Shown in pieces: positions 9,723 through 18,410 of a stretch of DNA of 39,934 bases. The notes below the pieces were generated by a model. The model was not told where the DNA came from, searched no databases, and saw only the letters and a program-made list of their open reading frames with translations. How positions within the stretch are numbered: position 1 is the stretch's first letter; each line of letters begins with the position of its first letter. The stretch is from Alphaproteobacteria bacterium (GTDB lineage: Bacteria; Pseudomonadota; Alphaproteobacteria; Caulobacterales; Maricaulaceae), in the NCBI GenBank assembly GCA_016124675.1, contig WGNG01000010.1, positions 76,634 through 116,567 of the forward strand, in the 5' to 3' direction. Made by a program: the position numbers and the translations under genes.

Positions 9723-12700
9723 GTGAAGTTCACCCAACTGCGCCTTGCCGGCTTCAAGTCGTTCGTCGACGCCACGGAGCTGCGCATCGATCCCGGCCTG
9801 ACCGGCATCATCGGACCCAACGGGTGCGGCAAATCCAACCTGCTTGAAGCGCTGCGCTGGGTGATGGGCGCAACCTCTGCCAAGTCGCTGCGCGGCGGCG
9901 GCATGGAGGATGTGATCTTCTCCGGCACGGACAACCGCGCCTCGCGCGACCGCGCCGAAGTCATCCTGACCATCGACAATTCCGACCGGCGCGCGCCGGC
10001 CCGCTTCAACGACGCTGAAATCCTGCAGGTCATGCGCCGCATCACGCGCGGCAAGGGATCGGACTATGAGGTCAATGGCGAGGAGGTGCGCGCCAAGGAC
10101 GTGCAGCTCCTGTTCGCCGACGCCGGCACCGGCGCCAACTCGCCCGCCCTGGTGCGTCAGGGCCAGATCAGCGAGCTGATCAGCGCCAAGCCGGAAAACC
10201 GCCGCCGCGTGCTGGAAGAAGCCGCCGGCGTCGCCGGCCTGCGCGCGCGGCGGCGCGAATCCCAGCTGCGCCTGACCGCTGCCGAGGCCAATCTCGCCCG
10301 CCTGCAGGACATCGTCGACGATCTCGCCGCGCGCCACGCCAGCCTGCAGCGCCAGGCGCGCCAGGCCGGGCGTTATCGCGAGCTGTCCCTGACCATCCGT
10401 CAGTATGAAAGCCTGCTCTGGCTGCGCCGGTGGAGCGAGGCGCGCGACGGCGTCGCCCTGGCCGAAACCGCCGTGGAGGCGGCGCGCGCCGAGGCGGACA
10501 CGGCCCTGCGCGCCGCCGCCGCAGCAACCGCCCGCTCCGAGGAAGCCTCCGCCCGCGTTCAGCCCCTGCGCGAGCGCGAAGCCGAGGCTGCGGCCGCCCT
10601 GCGCCTGGCTGAACGCACCCGCGACCAGCTCGACCGCGACATCGAGGCCGCTCACGAGACCATCTCGCGCCTCGCAACCCGGCTCGCCGAGCTTCAGGGC
10701 GCCGAGGCGCGTGAGGCCGAGCTCCACGCCGAGGCGCGCACCTCGCTGGACCGGCTGAGATCGCAGATGAATTCGGTGCGCGAGCAGGCCCGCGCCGATG
10801 CGCCGGCCCAGACGCGCGCCGAAGCCGCGCTCGCCGACGCCGACGCCACGCGCCAGAAGGCCGAAGCCGAGCTCGACGCCGCCGGCGCCGTGTGCGCCGA
10901 GATTCGCGCCCACCTGCAGGGCGCCCGCCGTGACGCCGAGCAGGCCCGCCAGCGCGCCGAGCGCCTGGAGCGCGAGACAGCCGCCGCCCGCACGGCGCTG
11001 GAGCGCGCCGGCGCGGCGCAGGGTCCGGACCGCGCCGGGCTGGAGGCCGATGTGCGCGCCCGCACAGCGGCTCTGGACGCAGCGCGCGAGGCGCTGGCAG
11101 CCGCTGAAGCGGGCCTGTCCGACCTGCGCGACCGGGCCGGCGAGGCCAGGGACGCGGCCCGTGACGCGCGCGCCGACGCCGTGGCTCTCGAGCGTGAACA
11201 GGCGAGCCTTGAAAGGCTGCTGGCGAGCGGCGAGACAGGCGACCGGGCGCTGGACGGCGTGACCGCCGCCACAGGCTATGAACAGGCGCTCGCCGCCGCG
11301 CTGGGCGAGGATCTGGAAGCGGGACTGAGCCCGGACGCCGCGCGCCGCTGGACCCCTGGCGGCGTTGAGGCCGGCGCCCTGCCCGAGGGCGCTGCGCCGT
11401 TAAGCCGGTTCGTGCGCGCCCCGGACGCGCTGGCCGTGCGTCTGGCCGCCATCGGTGTGGTGAAAGAGGCCGATCTTGACCGGCTCGCCAGCGCGCTTAA
11501 GCCCGGCCAGCGTCTCGTCACACCTTCAGGCGCGCTGCGCCGCTGGGATGGCTACGCGGCGGACGCCGGCGCGCCCAACGCCGCCGCGGTGCGTCTTGAA
11601 ACCCTCAACCAGCTCACCGGTCTGCGCCCCCGCCTCGATGCGGCCCGCGCGCAGGCAGACACACTGGAAGCGGCGGCGCTCGAAGCCCGCGATGCCTTGA
11701 GCGAGGCCGAGCGTGCCTGGGCGCGCAGCCGCGAGGCCGCCAGCGAGGCCGAGCGCGCCCTGCGTGCGGGCGAGCAGGCCCTGTCCGCTGCCCGGGCCGA
11801 GGCCGCCCGCGCCGAGGCGCGCCTTGCCGGCCTGGTCGACGCACTCAAGGCGGCTGAAGCGCGTCTGGCGGCCGCGCGCGCCGATTCTGACGCCGCACAG
11901 GCTGGCGTCACGGCGGCTCAGGACAGCGATGACGGCATGACCGCGCTGGAGGCTGCGCGCACCCGCGCCGAACGCGCCCGCGGCGCGGCGGCTGATGCGC
12001 GCGCAGCGCTCGAAACCATCAAGCGCGAGGCGCAGGCGCGCCGCCACCGTCTGGCCTCGCTGGAGCGCGAAGCGGGCGACTGGGAGCGCCGCGAGGGCGA
12101 TGCCGGCGCCCGGCGCGCAGCGCTGACGGCCCAGCTGAACCAGACCACCGGCGAACTGGTAACGGCCCGCGCCCGCCCCGGCGAACTGGAGGCGCAGCGC
12201 CCTGCCCTGCTGGATGCGCTGGCGAACGCTGAGCACGCCGCCCGGACCGCACGCGACGCCGTCACGGACGCAGAAAGCGCCCAGCGTGAGGCCGATTCGC
12301 ATTTGCGTCAGGCCGAAAGCGCCGCCGCCACGGCCCGCGAAGCGCGCGCCGGCGCTGAAGCCCGCCTCACCGGCGCGCGTGAGCGATTTGAAGAGACGGC
12401 CGCGCGCCTCGCCGACGCTACGGGCGAGACCCCGGAATCCCTGGCGCCCGCGATCGCCGACAGCGAATACGCCGCCCTGTCGAGCCAGGAGCTGGAGCGG
12501 CGCCTCGACGAAACCCGCCTCACGCGTGAACGCCTGGGCGCCGTCAATCTGCGCGCTGACGCCGAAGCCAGGGAGCTTGAGGCGGAACGCGCGCGCCTGG
12601 CGGGCGAGCATGACGAGCTCACCGAAGCCGTGGCGCGCCTGCGCAAGGCGGTCGACACCCTGTCGCGCGAAGGCCGGGCGCGGCTTCTTGACGCATTCGA

Positions 12701-13160
12701 GATCGTCGACCGCCACTTCCAGACCCTGTTCTCCGCCCTGTTCGGCGGCGGCCGCGCCGAGCTGGCGCTCACCGAGAATGACGATCCGCTCGAAGCGGGC
12801 CTGGAAATCTACGCCTGCCCGCCGGGCAAGAAGATGGAGACCATGAGCCTGATGAGCGGCGGCGAACAGGCGCTCACCGCTACGGCCCTGATTTTCGCCG
12901 TGTTTCTGGCCAATCCGGCGCCGGTCTGCGTGCTCGATGAGGTCGACGCGCCCCTTGATGACGCCAATGTGGACCGCTTCTGCACCATGCTGGAAGAGAT
13001 GCGCTCCATGACCGACACGCGCTTCCTCGTGATCACCCACAACCCGGTCACCATGAGCCGGATGGACCGTCTGTTCGGCGTCACCATGGGCGAACGCGGC
13101 GTCTCGCAGCTGGTCTCGGTCAACCTGCGGGCGGCCGAAGCCATGCTGGCCGCCGAGTGA
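9723..13160 (+). CDS. smc: Chromosome segregation ATPase SMC
   Basis: Core of the SMC-ScpAB condensin complex, which compacts and segregates the chromosome. Of 1145 residues, the N-terminal ATPase half has Walker A GPNGCGKSN (31-39) after LRLAGFKSFVDATEL. Long Ala/Arg/Glu-rich coiled coils run from about 165 to 490 and about 625 to 960. The hinge lies near 505-620, including TGYEQALAAALGEDLEAG. The C-terminal head has the signature LMSGGEQALTA (about 1042) and Walker B VCVLDEVDAPLDD (about 1070). GGAGGG at 9713-9718 is only one base from GTG 9720 but four from GTG 9723, and the resulting VKFTQLRLAGFKSF matches family starts, so I choose 9723. It is the last gene of the dciA-like/dsbA-like/smc unit. 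Confidence 0.97.
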   Translation: MKFTQLRLAGFKSFVDATELRIDPGLTGIIGPNGCGKSNLLEALRWVMGATSAKSLRGGGMEDVIFSGTDNRASRDRAEVILTIDNSDRRAPARFNDAEILQVMRRITRGKGSDYEVNGEEVRAKDVQLLFADAGTGANSPALVRQGQISELISAKPENRRRVLEEAAGVAGLRARRRESQLRLTAAEANLARLQDIVDDLAARHASLQRQARQAGRYRELSLTIRQYESLLWLRRWSEARDGVALAETAVEAARAEADTALRAAAAATARSEEASARVQPLREREAEAAAALRLAERTRDQLDRDIEAAHETISRLATRLAELQGAEAREAELHAEARTSLDRLRSQMNSVREQARADAPAQTRAEAALADADATRQKAEAELDAAGAVCAEIRAHLQGARRDAEQARQRAERLERETAAARTALERAGAAQGPDRAGLEADVRARTAALDAAREALAAAEAGLSDLRDRAGEARDAARDARADAVALEREQASLERLLASGETGDRALDGVTAATGYEQALAAALGEDLEAGLSPDAARRWTPGGVEAGALPEGAAPLSRFVRAPDALAVRLAAIGVVKEADLDRLASALKPGQRLVTPSGALRRWDGYAADAGAPNAAAVRLETLNQLTGLRPRLDAARAQADTLEAAALEARDALSEAERAWARSREAASEAERALRAGEQALSAARAEAARAEARLAGLVDALKAAEARLAAARADSDAAQAGVTAAQDSDDGMTALEAARTRAERARGAAADARAALETIKREAQARRHRLASLEREAGDWERREGDAGARRAALTAQLNQTTGELVTARARPGELEAQRPALLDALANAEHAARTARDAVTDAESAQREADSHLRQAESAAATAREARAGAEARLTGARERFEETAARLADATGETPESLAPAIADSEYAALSSQELERRLDETRLTRERLGAVNLRADAEARELEAERARLAGEHDELTEAVARLRKAVDTLSREGRARLLDAFEIVDRHFQTLFSALFGGGRAELALTENDDPLEAGLEIYACPPGKKMETMSLMSGGEQALTATALIFAVFLANPAPVCVLDEVDAPLDDANVDRFCTMLEEMRSMTDTRFLVITHNPVTMSRMDRLFGVTMGERGVSQLVSVNLRAAEAMLAAE

Positions 13161-13208
13161 CGGAAAACCCTTTTTAATTTCAATAACTAAGCGCGCCGTT
13201 GACCTTGC

Positions 13209-13235
13209 TTGACAGGGTTAGGGACCGCTTATAGG
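13209..13235 (+). promoter_or_regulatory. Candidate sigma-70 promoter of the F0 ATP synthase operon
   Basis: TTGACA at 13209-13214 is a perfect -35 hexamer. TATAGG at 13230-13235 is the likeliest -10, with a short 15-base spacer. It lies in the 121-base gap between smc and atpI. Just downstream is a small inverted repeat, CAGGGA-GG-TCCCTG, at 13250-13263 in the untranslated leader, which could influence translation. The call rests on hexamer match and position only. Confidence 0.45.
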
Positions 13236-13281
13236 GTGCGCGCGCCTGACAGGGAGGTCCCTGCCGGGCTTACGGTCACTT

Positions 13282-13611
13282 ATGTCCCGCCAAGACGACC
13301 CGAACCCGCACCCTGCCGACCGCGACGATTTCGAGCGAAGGCTTGACGCCAAGCTGGAAGAACGGCGCGCCCGGGAGGCCAGGCAGCAGGCCTCCGGCTG
13401 GAGCCAGGGCTTGCGCTACGGCTCGGAATTTCTGGGCGGGGTGATCACCGGCACAGTGCTCGGCTTTGTGGTCGACTGGCTGGCGGGATGGTCGCCCTGG
13501 GGTCTGGTGATCGGAATGATACTGGGTTTCGCGGCGGGCACGCTGAACATGGTGCGCGCCGTCAATGAGATGAACCGCAACAGCGACGCCAGCGGCGACG
13601 GACCGGTTTGA
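13282..13611 (+). CDS. atpI: ATP synthase accessory protein I (AtpI/AtpZ family)
   Basis: A 109-residue assembly factor of the F0 sector, thought to aid c-ring assembly. The first 38 residues are hydrophilic and charged ([21 protein letters not shown]). Two membrane helices follow: [22 protein letters not shown], then the [21 protein letters not shown] segment, which is the AtpI pattern (GxxxG-rich helix, short loop, G-rich helix). It heads the F0 operon and overlaps the open frame of atpB by a few bases if the longer atpB start is used. Confidence 0.9.
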   Translation: MSRQDDPNPHPADRDDFERRLDAKLEERRAREARQQASGWSQGLRYGSEFLGGVITGTVLGFVVDWLAGWSPWGLVIGMILGFAAGTLNMVRAVNEMNRNSDASGDGPV

Positions 13612-13664
13612 ACGATAGCCAAGGGGACGCGCCCGTGCGCGTCCGTGACACGAAGGGGCGGGGC

Positions 13665-14444
13665 GTGGCCGACGCGACTAACCCGATCAAGCAGTTCGAG
13701 ATCAACCCGATCGCCGATCTGACGATTGGCGGGCTGAATCTGTCCTTCACCAATTCAAGCTACTTCATGGTGGCGTCGGTGGTGCTGGTGTCGGGATTGC
13801 TGTCGCTGGCCATGTCCAGGCGCGCCCTGGTGCCCGGCCGCTACCAGTCCGTCGCCGAGATGCTCTATGAGTTTGTCGCCGGGATGATCCGCTCCACGGC
13901 GGGAGATGACGGGCTGAAATTCTTCCCCTTCGTGTTCACCCTGTTCGCCTTCATCCTGATGGGCAACATGCTGGGCATGATGCCGTACTTCCCTGCGCCA
14001 GGCTTTAGCGGCTTCACCTTCACCAGCCACATCATCGTCACCTTCGCGCTGGCCATGCTGGTCATGCTGGTCGTGGTGGGCTATGGCGTGATGAAGAACG
14101 GGCTGAAGTTCTTCTCCATCTTCTTCCCGTCGGGCGTGCCGCCCATCCTGTATCTGCTGGTCACCCCGATCGAGATCATCTCCTTCCTGTCGCGTCCGGT
14201 GACGCTCGGGGTTCGCCTGTTCGCCAACATGCTCGCCGGTCACATCCTTCTGAAAGTGTTCGCCGGCTTCATCGTCATGCTGGGCTCGGTGGGAGCGCTT
14301 GGCGTTCTCGGCGCCGCGGCCCCGCTGGTCATGGTCATCGCGTTGACCGCGCTGGAATTCCTGGTGGCCTTCCTCCAGGCCTACGTGTTCGCCGTTCTGA
14401 CCTGCATCTACCTGTCCGACGCGCTCCACCCTGGTCACCACTAG
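13665..14444 (+). CDS. atpB: F0F1 ATP synthase subunit a
   Basis: Forms the proton half-channels beside the c-ring. The hydrophobic 259-residue protein starts [19 protein letters not shown], like other alphaproteobacterial subunits a. The essential arginine lies in [17 protein letters not shown]. The late helix [21 protein letters not shown] closes the protein. The frame is open from TTG 13608, where it would overlap the atpI stop. I prefer GTG 13665 because AAGGGG at 13653-13658 is six bases upstream and family homology begins there. The product with the longer start would be 278 residues. Confidence 0.93.
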   Translation: MADATNPIKQFEINPIADLTIGGLNLSFTNSSYFMVASVVLVSGLLSLAMSRRALVPGRYQSVAEMLYEFVAGMIRSTAGDDGLKFFPFVFTLFAFILMGNMLGMMPYFPAPGFSGFTFTSHIIVTFALAMLVMLVVVGYGVMKNGLKFFSIFFPSGVPPILYLLVTPIEIISFLSRPVTLGVRLFANMLAGHILLKVFAGFIVMLGSVGALGVLGAAAPLVMVIALTALEFLVAFLQAYVFAVLTCIYLSDALHPGHH

Positions 14445-14499
14445 GGGCGCCCGGAGCCTTTTCCTTCATCCGCACCGAACATCTACGAGGAGTAACATC

Positions 14500-14727
14500 A
14501 TGGAAGCGGAAGCCGCTAAATTCATTGGCGCTGGTCTGGCCACCTTTGGCATGCTCGGCGCCGCGCTGGGCGTGGGCAATATCTTCTCCAGCTTCCTTCA
14601 GGGCGCGCTGCGCAATCCGGGCGCGGCCCAGAGCCAGTTCGGCACGCTGATCTTCGGTTTCGCCGTGACCGAAGCGCTGGGCATCTTCTCGCTGCTGATC
14701 GCCCTTCTGCTGCTGTTTGTGGTCTAG
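14500..14727 (+). CDS. atpE: F0F1 ATP synthase subunit c
   Basis: The 75-residue proteolipid that forms the rotor ring. It is a two-helix hairpin: helix 1 [19 protein letters not shown], polar loop [12 protein letters not shown], helix 2 [22 protein letters not shown]. The proton-binding carboxylate is Glu58 in AVTEALG. A strong ribosome binding site (GAGGAG) lies about ten bases before the ATG, as expected for the most abundant F0 subunit. An untranslated gap of 105 bases separates it from the next gene. Confidence 0.97.
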   Translation: MEAEAAKFIGAGLATFGMLGAALGVGNIFSSFLQGALRNPGAAQSQFGTLIFGFAVTEALGIFSLLIALLLLFVV

Positions 14728-14832
14728 GCCAGAGCGTGACACGACGGTGCATGGCCGGGCGCAGCGCAGCGATGTGCATGCGTCCGGCCCACCGCCGCCA
14801 TCCCTTTTGCCTCGGCTAGAGGAGAGACGCCC

Positions 14833-15369
14833 GTGACGGCGCCGCAAACCATCAATACGACGCCGACAGACGCGCAAGCGGCGTTTCCGCCGTTCGACCC
14901 GACCTATTTCGCCTCCCAGCTCTTCTGGCTGGCGATCAGCTTTGTCGCGCTCTACTTCATCCTGTCGCGCTTCATCCTGCCGCGCATTGGCGGGGCGATC
15001 GAGGAGCGGCGCGACCGCATCGCTGACGATCTCGACGCCGCTGCGAACATGCGCGATCAGGCTAACGAGACCGTGCGCGCCTATGAAAAATCGCTGGCGG
15101 ACGCCCGCGCCCGCGCCCAGAGCGTCGCCGCCGCCGCCAAGGCGGAAGCAGACGCCGAGATCGCCGAAGCCGTGCGCGAGGCGGACGCCCGTCTCGACGC
15201 CCAGCAGACCGAATCCGAGGCGCGAATCCGTGAAGCGCGCGACGCTGCGCTGAAAGAAGTGCGCTCCATCGCCGCCGGGGCCACCGCCGCCATCGCCGAC
15301 CGCCTGGCCGGGCTGGATGTCGCCGCCAGCGAGGCTGAGGCCGCCGTCGACGCCGTGCGCAAGGGTTAA
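14833..15369 (+). CDS. atpF': F0F1 ATP synthase subunit b' (first b-type stator subunit)
   Basis: A 178-residue stator subunit that pairs with b in alphaproteobacteria. It has an N-terminal polar extension of about 27 residues, one membrane helix (QLFWLAISFVALYFILSRFIL), then LPRIGGAIEERRDRIADDL leading into a long Ala/Glu/Arg coiled coil. The start is GTG 14833 with GGAGAG upstream. It is followed three bases later by atpF, so the two are co-translated. The longer N-terminus and the RIGGAIEERR sequence mark it as b' rather than b. Confidence 0.93.
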   Translation: MTAPQTINTTPTDAQAAFPPFDPTYFASQLFWLAISFVALYFILSRFILPRIGGAIEERRDRIADDLDAAANMRDQANETVRAYEKSLADARARAQSVAAAAKAEADAEIAEAVREADARLDAQQTESEARIREARDAALKEVRSIAAGATAAIADRLAGLDVAASEAEAAVDAVRKG

Positions 15370-15372
15370 GCC

Positions 15373-15867
15373 ATGACCTATCTGTTCAGTGACACCAGCT
15401 TCTGGACCTTTGTCGGCCTCATCTCGTTCTTCGTCATCCTGTTCTTCGCCGGTGTCCACAAGGCGCTCGGCAAGGCGCTGGATGACCGCGCCGAGAAGAT
15501 TCGCGGCGAGCTCGACGAGGCCCGCCGGCTGCGCGAGGAAGCCCAGGAGCTGCTGGCCTCCTACGAGCGCAAGCACGCCGAAGCCGCCGAGGAAGCCGAG
15601 CAGATCATCAAGAAGGCCCGCGCCCAGGCCGAATATCTGCGCGAGCAGGCCCAGGACGAAATCACAGACCGCATCGAGCGCCGCACCGCCATGGCAGAGC
15701 AGCGCATCGCCCAGGCTCAGGCCCAGGCGGCCAAGGACGTGCGCAGTCTCGCCGCCGACCTTGCCATCGATGCGGCGCGCAACCTGCTCACTGACGGCCT
15801 GACTAAGCCCCAGCGCACCAAGCTGGTGAAATCCGCAATTGCAGACGTCGAGGATCGCCTCAACTAG
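15373..15867 (+). CDS. atpF: F0F1 ATP synthase subunit b
   Basis: A 164-residue stator subunit: one N-terminal membrane helix (FWTFVGLISFFVILFFAGVH), then KALGKALDDRAEKIRGELDEA and a coiled coil to about residue 125, ending in the part that contacts subunit delta of F1. It is the last gene of the operon. The F1 genes (delta, alpha, gamma, beta, epsilon) are not here, as usual in alphaproteobacteria, where F0 and F1 are separate operons. Confidence 0.95.
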   Translation: MTYLFSDTSFWTFVGLISFFVILFFAGVHKALGKALDDRAEKIRGELDEARRLREEAQELLASYERKHAEAAEEAEQIIKKARAQAEYLREQAQDEITDRIERRTAMAEQRIAQAQAQAAKDVRSLAADLAIDAARNLLTDGLTKPQRTKLVKSAIADVEDRLN

Positions 15868-15987
15868 GGTATAACCGCCGGACAGCGCCACGGCGCCGGG
15901 TTCGGCGCCGGCCAGGATCACAGTAAGAGCCCGGCGCAGTCAGACCGGACCACGCTCTGAGCGAGGGCCGCGTGACAGACATGACAA

Positions 15988-16020
15988 GCCCGCCAGGCTC
16001 GCCCTGGCGGGCGTTTTGTT
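15988..16020 (+). terminator. Rho-independent terminator of the F0 operon
   Basis: Perfect 10-bp stem GCCCGCCAGG (15988-15997) / CCTGGCGGGC (16003-16012), loop CTCGC, followed by GTTTTGTTC. A second hairpin, CGGCGCC / GGCGCCG at 15891-15910, lies earlier in the trailer but has no T-run, so it is not counted as a terminator. Confidence 0.88.
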
Positions 16021-16045
16021 CGGCGGGTGCGCCGCCGTGACCACG

Positions 16046-17269
16046 TCAATTGCGGATCTGATCAATCCAGTCGCCCGGTCCGTCCCCGGTGCGCAGGTCC
16101 ATCACCGTCGGCCATAGCCGCCAAGGCGCGCGGCCGTCGGAATTCCACAGGCCGATGAAGGCGAACCCGGTCTCCGGCTCCATCACGATCTGCGCCCCAT
16201 AGCCCGACAGATAACCTGCATGGGCGATCAGGCGCCGGTCGCCCCAATGATAGATCCGCCAGCCCATGCCATAATGGGTTTCGCTGACCCGCTCGCGCAC
16301 GCCGCCCAGACCGCGCGTCTCGCGCAGCGTCGCCGTGTAGGGCGTGAACACGCGCGCCTTGACCGCATCGGGCAGGCCGCCTTCGCCCTCGGGACGCAAG
16401 TGCGCCTGCACCCAGGCGATCAGATCATTGAGGCTGACCGTCACCGATGCGGCGCTCGGCATTGCATCATAGTTTGACTGGGGGCTGCCCGGAGCGTCCA
16501 CGGTGCGCGCCCAGCCGCGATGGGGTGCGGCCCAGCTCACAGAATTGAGCAGGCTCTCCACCCCGACACCGGCGCTCTGGAGTCCATAAGGTTCAAAGAC
16601 ATAGCGGCGCAGCGCCGCGTCATAGCTGAGGCCCGTGCTCTCCTCCACCAGATGCTCCAACGCCGAAAACGCCACATTCTGATAGGTGTAGCAGCTGCCT
16701 ACCGGGCACACGAGGTCGACACCGGCCAGCTGCGCGCGCGCAAACACCGCGTCACGTCCATCATTGATCAGCGTGTCATAGGCGTTGCGCGGCAATCCGG
16801 TGCGGTGGGTCAGTATTTCCATCCAGGTGGGCTGGCGCGGTGCGCGCAGCCGCAAGGTTCGGGTCGGAACCGCGCGATTGAGATCGATCTGTCCGTCATG
16901 CTCCAGGAGCGCCAGCAGCACGCCCGTAAAGCCCTTGCTCAGCGAGGCGGCGCGAAACACCGTGTCGGAGGTGATCATCTCACCTGACCCGGCCGATGTC
17001 TCGCCTGCGGTGTAGATCAGCACCGGCTCGCCATGCTCGAGCACCGCGATGGCCATGCCCACCGAGCGTTCAAATCCCGCCGCCTGTTCGAGGCGCGCCA
17101 TCAGCGGCTCGAAATACTCAAGCGCCGGCAGGTCGATCTCCGGCGCCGCAGCGGCTGCGCTGGCGGCGCCAGCCATTTCGGTGAGCGCGCCGCCTGAATC
17201 ACCTTCGGCCGGCGGCTCATCCGAGCCGCCCAGAGCCACGCCCAGCGCCAGAAGCAGGATCAGGTTCAT
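16046..17269 (-). CDS. Exported serine hydrolase, beta-lactamase (class C/PBP-like) family
   Basis: A 407-residue protein with a short N-terminal hydrophobic segment (NLILLLALGVALGG), consistent with export, then an acidic/Ala-rich linker of about 30 residues. The active-site set of the family is complete: FRAASLSKGFTG with the SxxK motif (Ser109, Lys112), the YxN motif in CYTYQNVAFSAL, and the HxG motif in LIAHAGYLSGYGA (third-box position). EILTHRTGLPRNA is the usual family block. The substrate (peptide, ester or lactam) cannot be predicted. It starts eight bases after the agmatine deiminase stop, so the two probably share a transcript. Confidence 0.88.
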   Translation of the reverse strand: MNLILLLALGVALGGSDEPPAEGDSGGALTEMAGAASAAAAAPEIDLPALEYFEPLMARLEQAAGFERSVGMAIAVLEHGEPVLIYTAGETSAGSGEMITSDTVFRAASLSKGFTGVLLALLEHDGQIDLNRAVPTRTLRLRAPRQPTWMEILTHRTGLPRNAYDTLINDGRDAVFARAQLAGVDLVCPVGSCYTYQNVAFSALEHLVEESTGLSYDAALRRYVFEPYGLQSAGVGVESLLNSVSWAAPHRGWARTVDAPGSPQSNYDAMPSAASVTVSLNDLIAWVQAHLRPEGEGGLPDAVKARVFTPYTATLRETRGLGGVRERVSETHYGMGWRIYHWGDRRLIAHAGYLSGYGAQIVMEPETGFAFIGLWNSDGRAPWRLWPTVMDLRTGDGPGDWIDQIRN

Positions 17270-17277
17270 CGCGCGGG

Positions 17278-18291
17278 CTACCCTTCAAGCGGCTCGTTAC
17301 ACGTGACGCAGTGGAATGATCCCCCGCCGGTGAGGATAGCATTCGACGCGCTGGCGGCAACCATGCGCTCCGCACACGCCGCCTGCAGCGCCTTTGCCGC
17401 CGCCCTGGCATGGTCGTTATAGGCCGGCATGACTAGGTTCCTTGGCCCGGCCACCCAGTTCATGTGCGACGCCGCCGCCGGTCCGCCCTCCACATGCTCG
17501 ACAAAACCCGGCGAGGGAATGCGCACGACCTGGAGCGGGCGCCCGGCCGCATCGCGCGCGCTGTCCAGCTGACGGGCGATGGCGTCGAGCACAGCGGCGT
17601 TGGGATCGTCCCTGCCCGAAGCGGACTGGCACGCCACCACGCCGGGGCGCAGGAAGCGGGCGATATTGTCCACATGGCCGTCCGTATGGTCGCCCATGAG
17701 ACCCTCATCAATCCAGATCACATTGGTGACGCCGAACAGCCGGGCCAGCTCGGCCTCCACCTGTCCCTCGCTCCAGCCCGGATTGCGGTTGGCGTTGAGC
17801 ACGCACTGGCGCGTGGTGATGACACTGCCCGCCCCGTCAAACTCCAGCGCCCCGCCTTCGCACACCAGCGCGCTCGCAAGCACTTCGGCGCCCGCCTGGC
17901 GCGCAATGTCTGCGCCGATGGTTGAGTCGCCGGGCAGGTCATACTTGCCGCCCCAGCCGTTGAAAACCATGCGCACCGCCTGCAGCCCGCCAGGGGACGC
18001 CACAAAGACCGGACCGGTATCGCGCGCCCAGACATCGCCATAGGCGGCCTCGATCACCCGCGCACCCGGCACGCGTTGACGCGCATCCGCGGCGGCGCCC
18101 GGCGTGGCGGCGTAGATGATAATGTCCGGCGCCCTCCCGTCCGCGCCCGGCGCGGCGGCAAGGCCCAGAAAGGCCGCAAACTCGGCGCGCGCCGGATCGA
18201 GATCCTCCTCCCACAAATCTTCAGCGGCCGGCCACAGCGTGTGGATGGCGCGCTGGGGTTCGAACTCGTGCGGGACGCGCAAGGCGGTCAT
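17278..18291 (-). CDS. aguA: Agmatine deiminase family protein
   Basis: Converts agmatine to N-carbamoylputrescine in the arginine-to-putrescine route; the fold is the pentein/guanidino-group enzyme type. The 337 residues include WPAAEDLWEEDL at the N-terminus, VWARDTGPVFV, CEGGALEFDGAGSVITT, DEGLMGDHTDGHVDN with the catalytic His/Asp, and GGGSFHCVTCNEP with the nucleophile Cys near the C-terminus. All hallmark residues are present. Length is a little short of the 350-370 common for AguA. No N-carbamoylputrescine amidohydrolase gene (aguB) is seen beside it. It is transcribed towards the serine hydrolase. Confidence 0.9.
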   Translation of the reverse strand: MTALRVPHEFEPQRAIHTLWPAAEDLWEEDLDPARAEFAAFLGLAAAPGADGRAPDIIIYAATPGAAADARQRVPGARVIEAAYGDVWARDTGPVFVASPGGLQAVRMVFNGWGGKYDLPGDSTIGADIARQAGAEVLASALVCEGGALEFDGAGSVITTRQCVLNANRNPGWSEGQVEAELARLFGVTNVIWIDEGLMGDHTDGHVDNIARFLRPGVVACQSASGRDDPNAAVLDAIARQLDSARDAAGRPLQVVRIPSPGFVEHVEGGPAAASHMNWVAGPRNLVMPAYNDHARAAAKALQAACAERMVAASASNAILTGGGSFHCVTCNEPLEG

Positions 18292-18340
18292 GGGCTGGGC
18301 TCCGGCTGATCACTGGGCCCAAGGCCTAGCACGGCAAGGG

Positions 18341-18374
18341 TAAAAGAAAAGGGGCGGCTCTTGCGAGCCGCCCC
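18341..18374 (-). terminator. Rho-independent terminator after the TonB-dependent receptor gene
   Basis: Perfect 10-bp stem GGGGCGGCTC (18351-18360) / GAGCCGCCCC (18365-18374), loop TTGC. On the minus strand it is followed by TTTTCTTTTA (18350-18341). It lies 37 bases after the receptor stop. Confidence 0.9.
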
Positions 18375-18410
18375 CGATAGTCAGTCGCCAATCGGCGGTT
18401 ACGGGTCTGG

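Noticed and set aside
8895-10913. 672-codon minus-strand open frame over the DsbA-like and smc genes
   Set aside because: Gly/Ala/Arg-rich shadow of two well-supported plus-strand genes, caused by high GC.
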